Shown piece by piece: positions 20,662 to 20,811 of a stretch of DNA of 20,811 nt. Made by a program: the position numbers and the translations under genes. The notes beneath the pieces were generated by a model, which saw only the letters and a program-made list of their open reading frames with translations, ran no database searches and was not told where the DNA came from. Positions within the stretch are counted from its first letter, which is position 1; every line of letters begins with the position of its first letter. Where the stretch lies: NCBI GenBank assembly GCA_948663505.1, contig CAPNAQ010000014.1:1-20811 (forward strand), in the 5' to 3' direction. This DNA is from an uncultured Clostridia bacterium. Its GTDB lineage: Bacteria; Bacillota; Clostridia; TANB77; CAG-508.

Positions 20662-20737
20662 TGGCATCAGTTAATAGATTTGAACTACTATCTTGCAGTT
20701 TTGGAGACTGCTGTTTTACCAATTAAACTAAACTGAC
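20662..20737 (-). tRNA. tRNA-Trp (CCA), CCA end encoded
   Basis: Acceptor GTCAGTT/AACTGAT (one G-U pair), D arm GTTT-AATTGGTA-AAAC, anticodon stem GCAGT/ACTGC with loop CTCCAAA (anticodon CCA), T arm AGTAG-TTCAAAT-CTATT, discriminator G and encoded CCA. The G73 discriminator fits tRNA-Trp. It lies among head genes on the same strand, tightly flanked by two terminators. The encoded CCA contrasts with the tRNA-Cys in this window, which lacks it, so the two probably have different origins. Confidence 0.95.
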
Positions 20738-20739
20738 AT

Positions 20740-20768
20740 AAAAAAAGACACAATAAAATGTGTCTTTT
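20740..20768 (-). terminator. terminator upstream of tRNA-Trp
   Basis: A 10-bp perfect stem AAAAGACACA/TGTGTCTTTT with a 6-nt loop and seven U on the minus strand. Its U tract ends 2 nt before the tRNA, leaving no room for a tRNA promoter in between. It is followed upstream by AT-rich sequence to the window edge in which I see no gene. Confidence 0.88.
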
Positions 20769-20811
20769 ATAAAATTTTATTTAATTATTTTATAGATTAT
20801 TTTCTATATCT

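Noticed and set aside
20769..20811. C-terminal end of an upstream gene at the right edge
   Set aside because: Short open stretches end in this AT-rich segment in two frames; too little sequence to choose one.
1..20811. CRISPR arrays, insertion sequences or transposase genes
   Set aside because: No regularly spaced repeat-spacer series and no transposase-like protein were found on either strand.

Overview
This window is most of the late (structural and lysis) half of a temperate, long-tailed (siphovirus-type) phage or prophage of a very AT-rich Gram-positive host. Evidence for a Bacillota/Clostridia host is the strong AGGAGG-type ribosome sites, the AT-rich codon use, and an endolysin with three ChW repeats, a wall-binding motif typical of clostridia. 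UGA is used as a stop (for example at 17664), so the code is standard.

Nearly everything reads on the minus strand, so genes run from high to low coordinates. Right end: terminator, tRNA-Trp(CCA), terminator (20630-20770). Head genes: DUF4355-type scaffold, HK97-fold capsid with an added C-terminal Ig-like domain, gp6-like connector, a frameshifted neck protein, Minor_capsid_2- and Minor_capsid_3-like neck proteins. Tail genes: tail tube, tail chaperone, Gp15. The tape measure, a small distal tail protein, a 964-residue tail protein ending in an S74 chaperone, and a C1q-like fibre protein follow after an interruption. Lysis: XhlA-like membrane protein, holin, M23-ChW endolysin.

Two stretches do not belong to the standard plan. 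(1) Between gp15 and the tape measure (about 11.9-15.7 kb) lies an accessory island. It holds two self-contained promoter-gene-terminator units (a TPR protein and a membrane-anchored protein), then a module of RHH regulator, structured leader with a convergent antisense RNA, small ORF and BRO-type antirepressor, and finally a frameshifted PD-(D/E)XK-like gene. RHH - antisense RNA - antirepressor, embedded among virion genes, closely parallels the layout of phage P22 immI (arc - sar - ant), although no close sequence relation is claimed. (2) Beyond the endolysin, a sigma-region-4-like regulator is followed by seven small unassigned genes (1512-4363) rich in Gly, Asn/Gln/Pro, Arg or Cys, ending in a papain-like cysteine peptidase and a tRNA-Cys. 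I regard this as the best candidate for an undescribed system.

The left 1.4 kb holds a plus-strand repressor with an XRE HTH and a LexA-like C-terminal domain whose catalytic Ser appears to be Asn. Its promoter overlaps a leftward promoter back to back. A 23-bp direct repeat lies near the left edge; no integrase is in the window. Terminator-like hairpins follow many late genes and several overlap the stop codon, so late expression probably needs read-through or antitermination.

Coordinates and hairpins were read by hand. Family names come from recalled motif patterns, not from searches.
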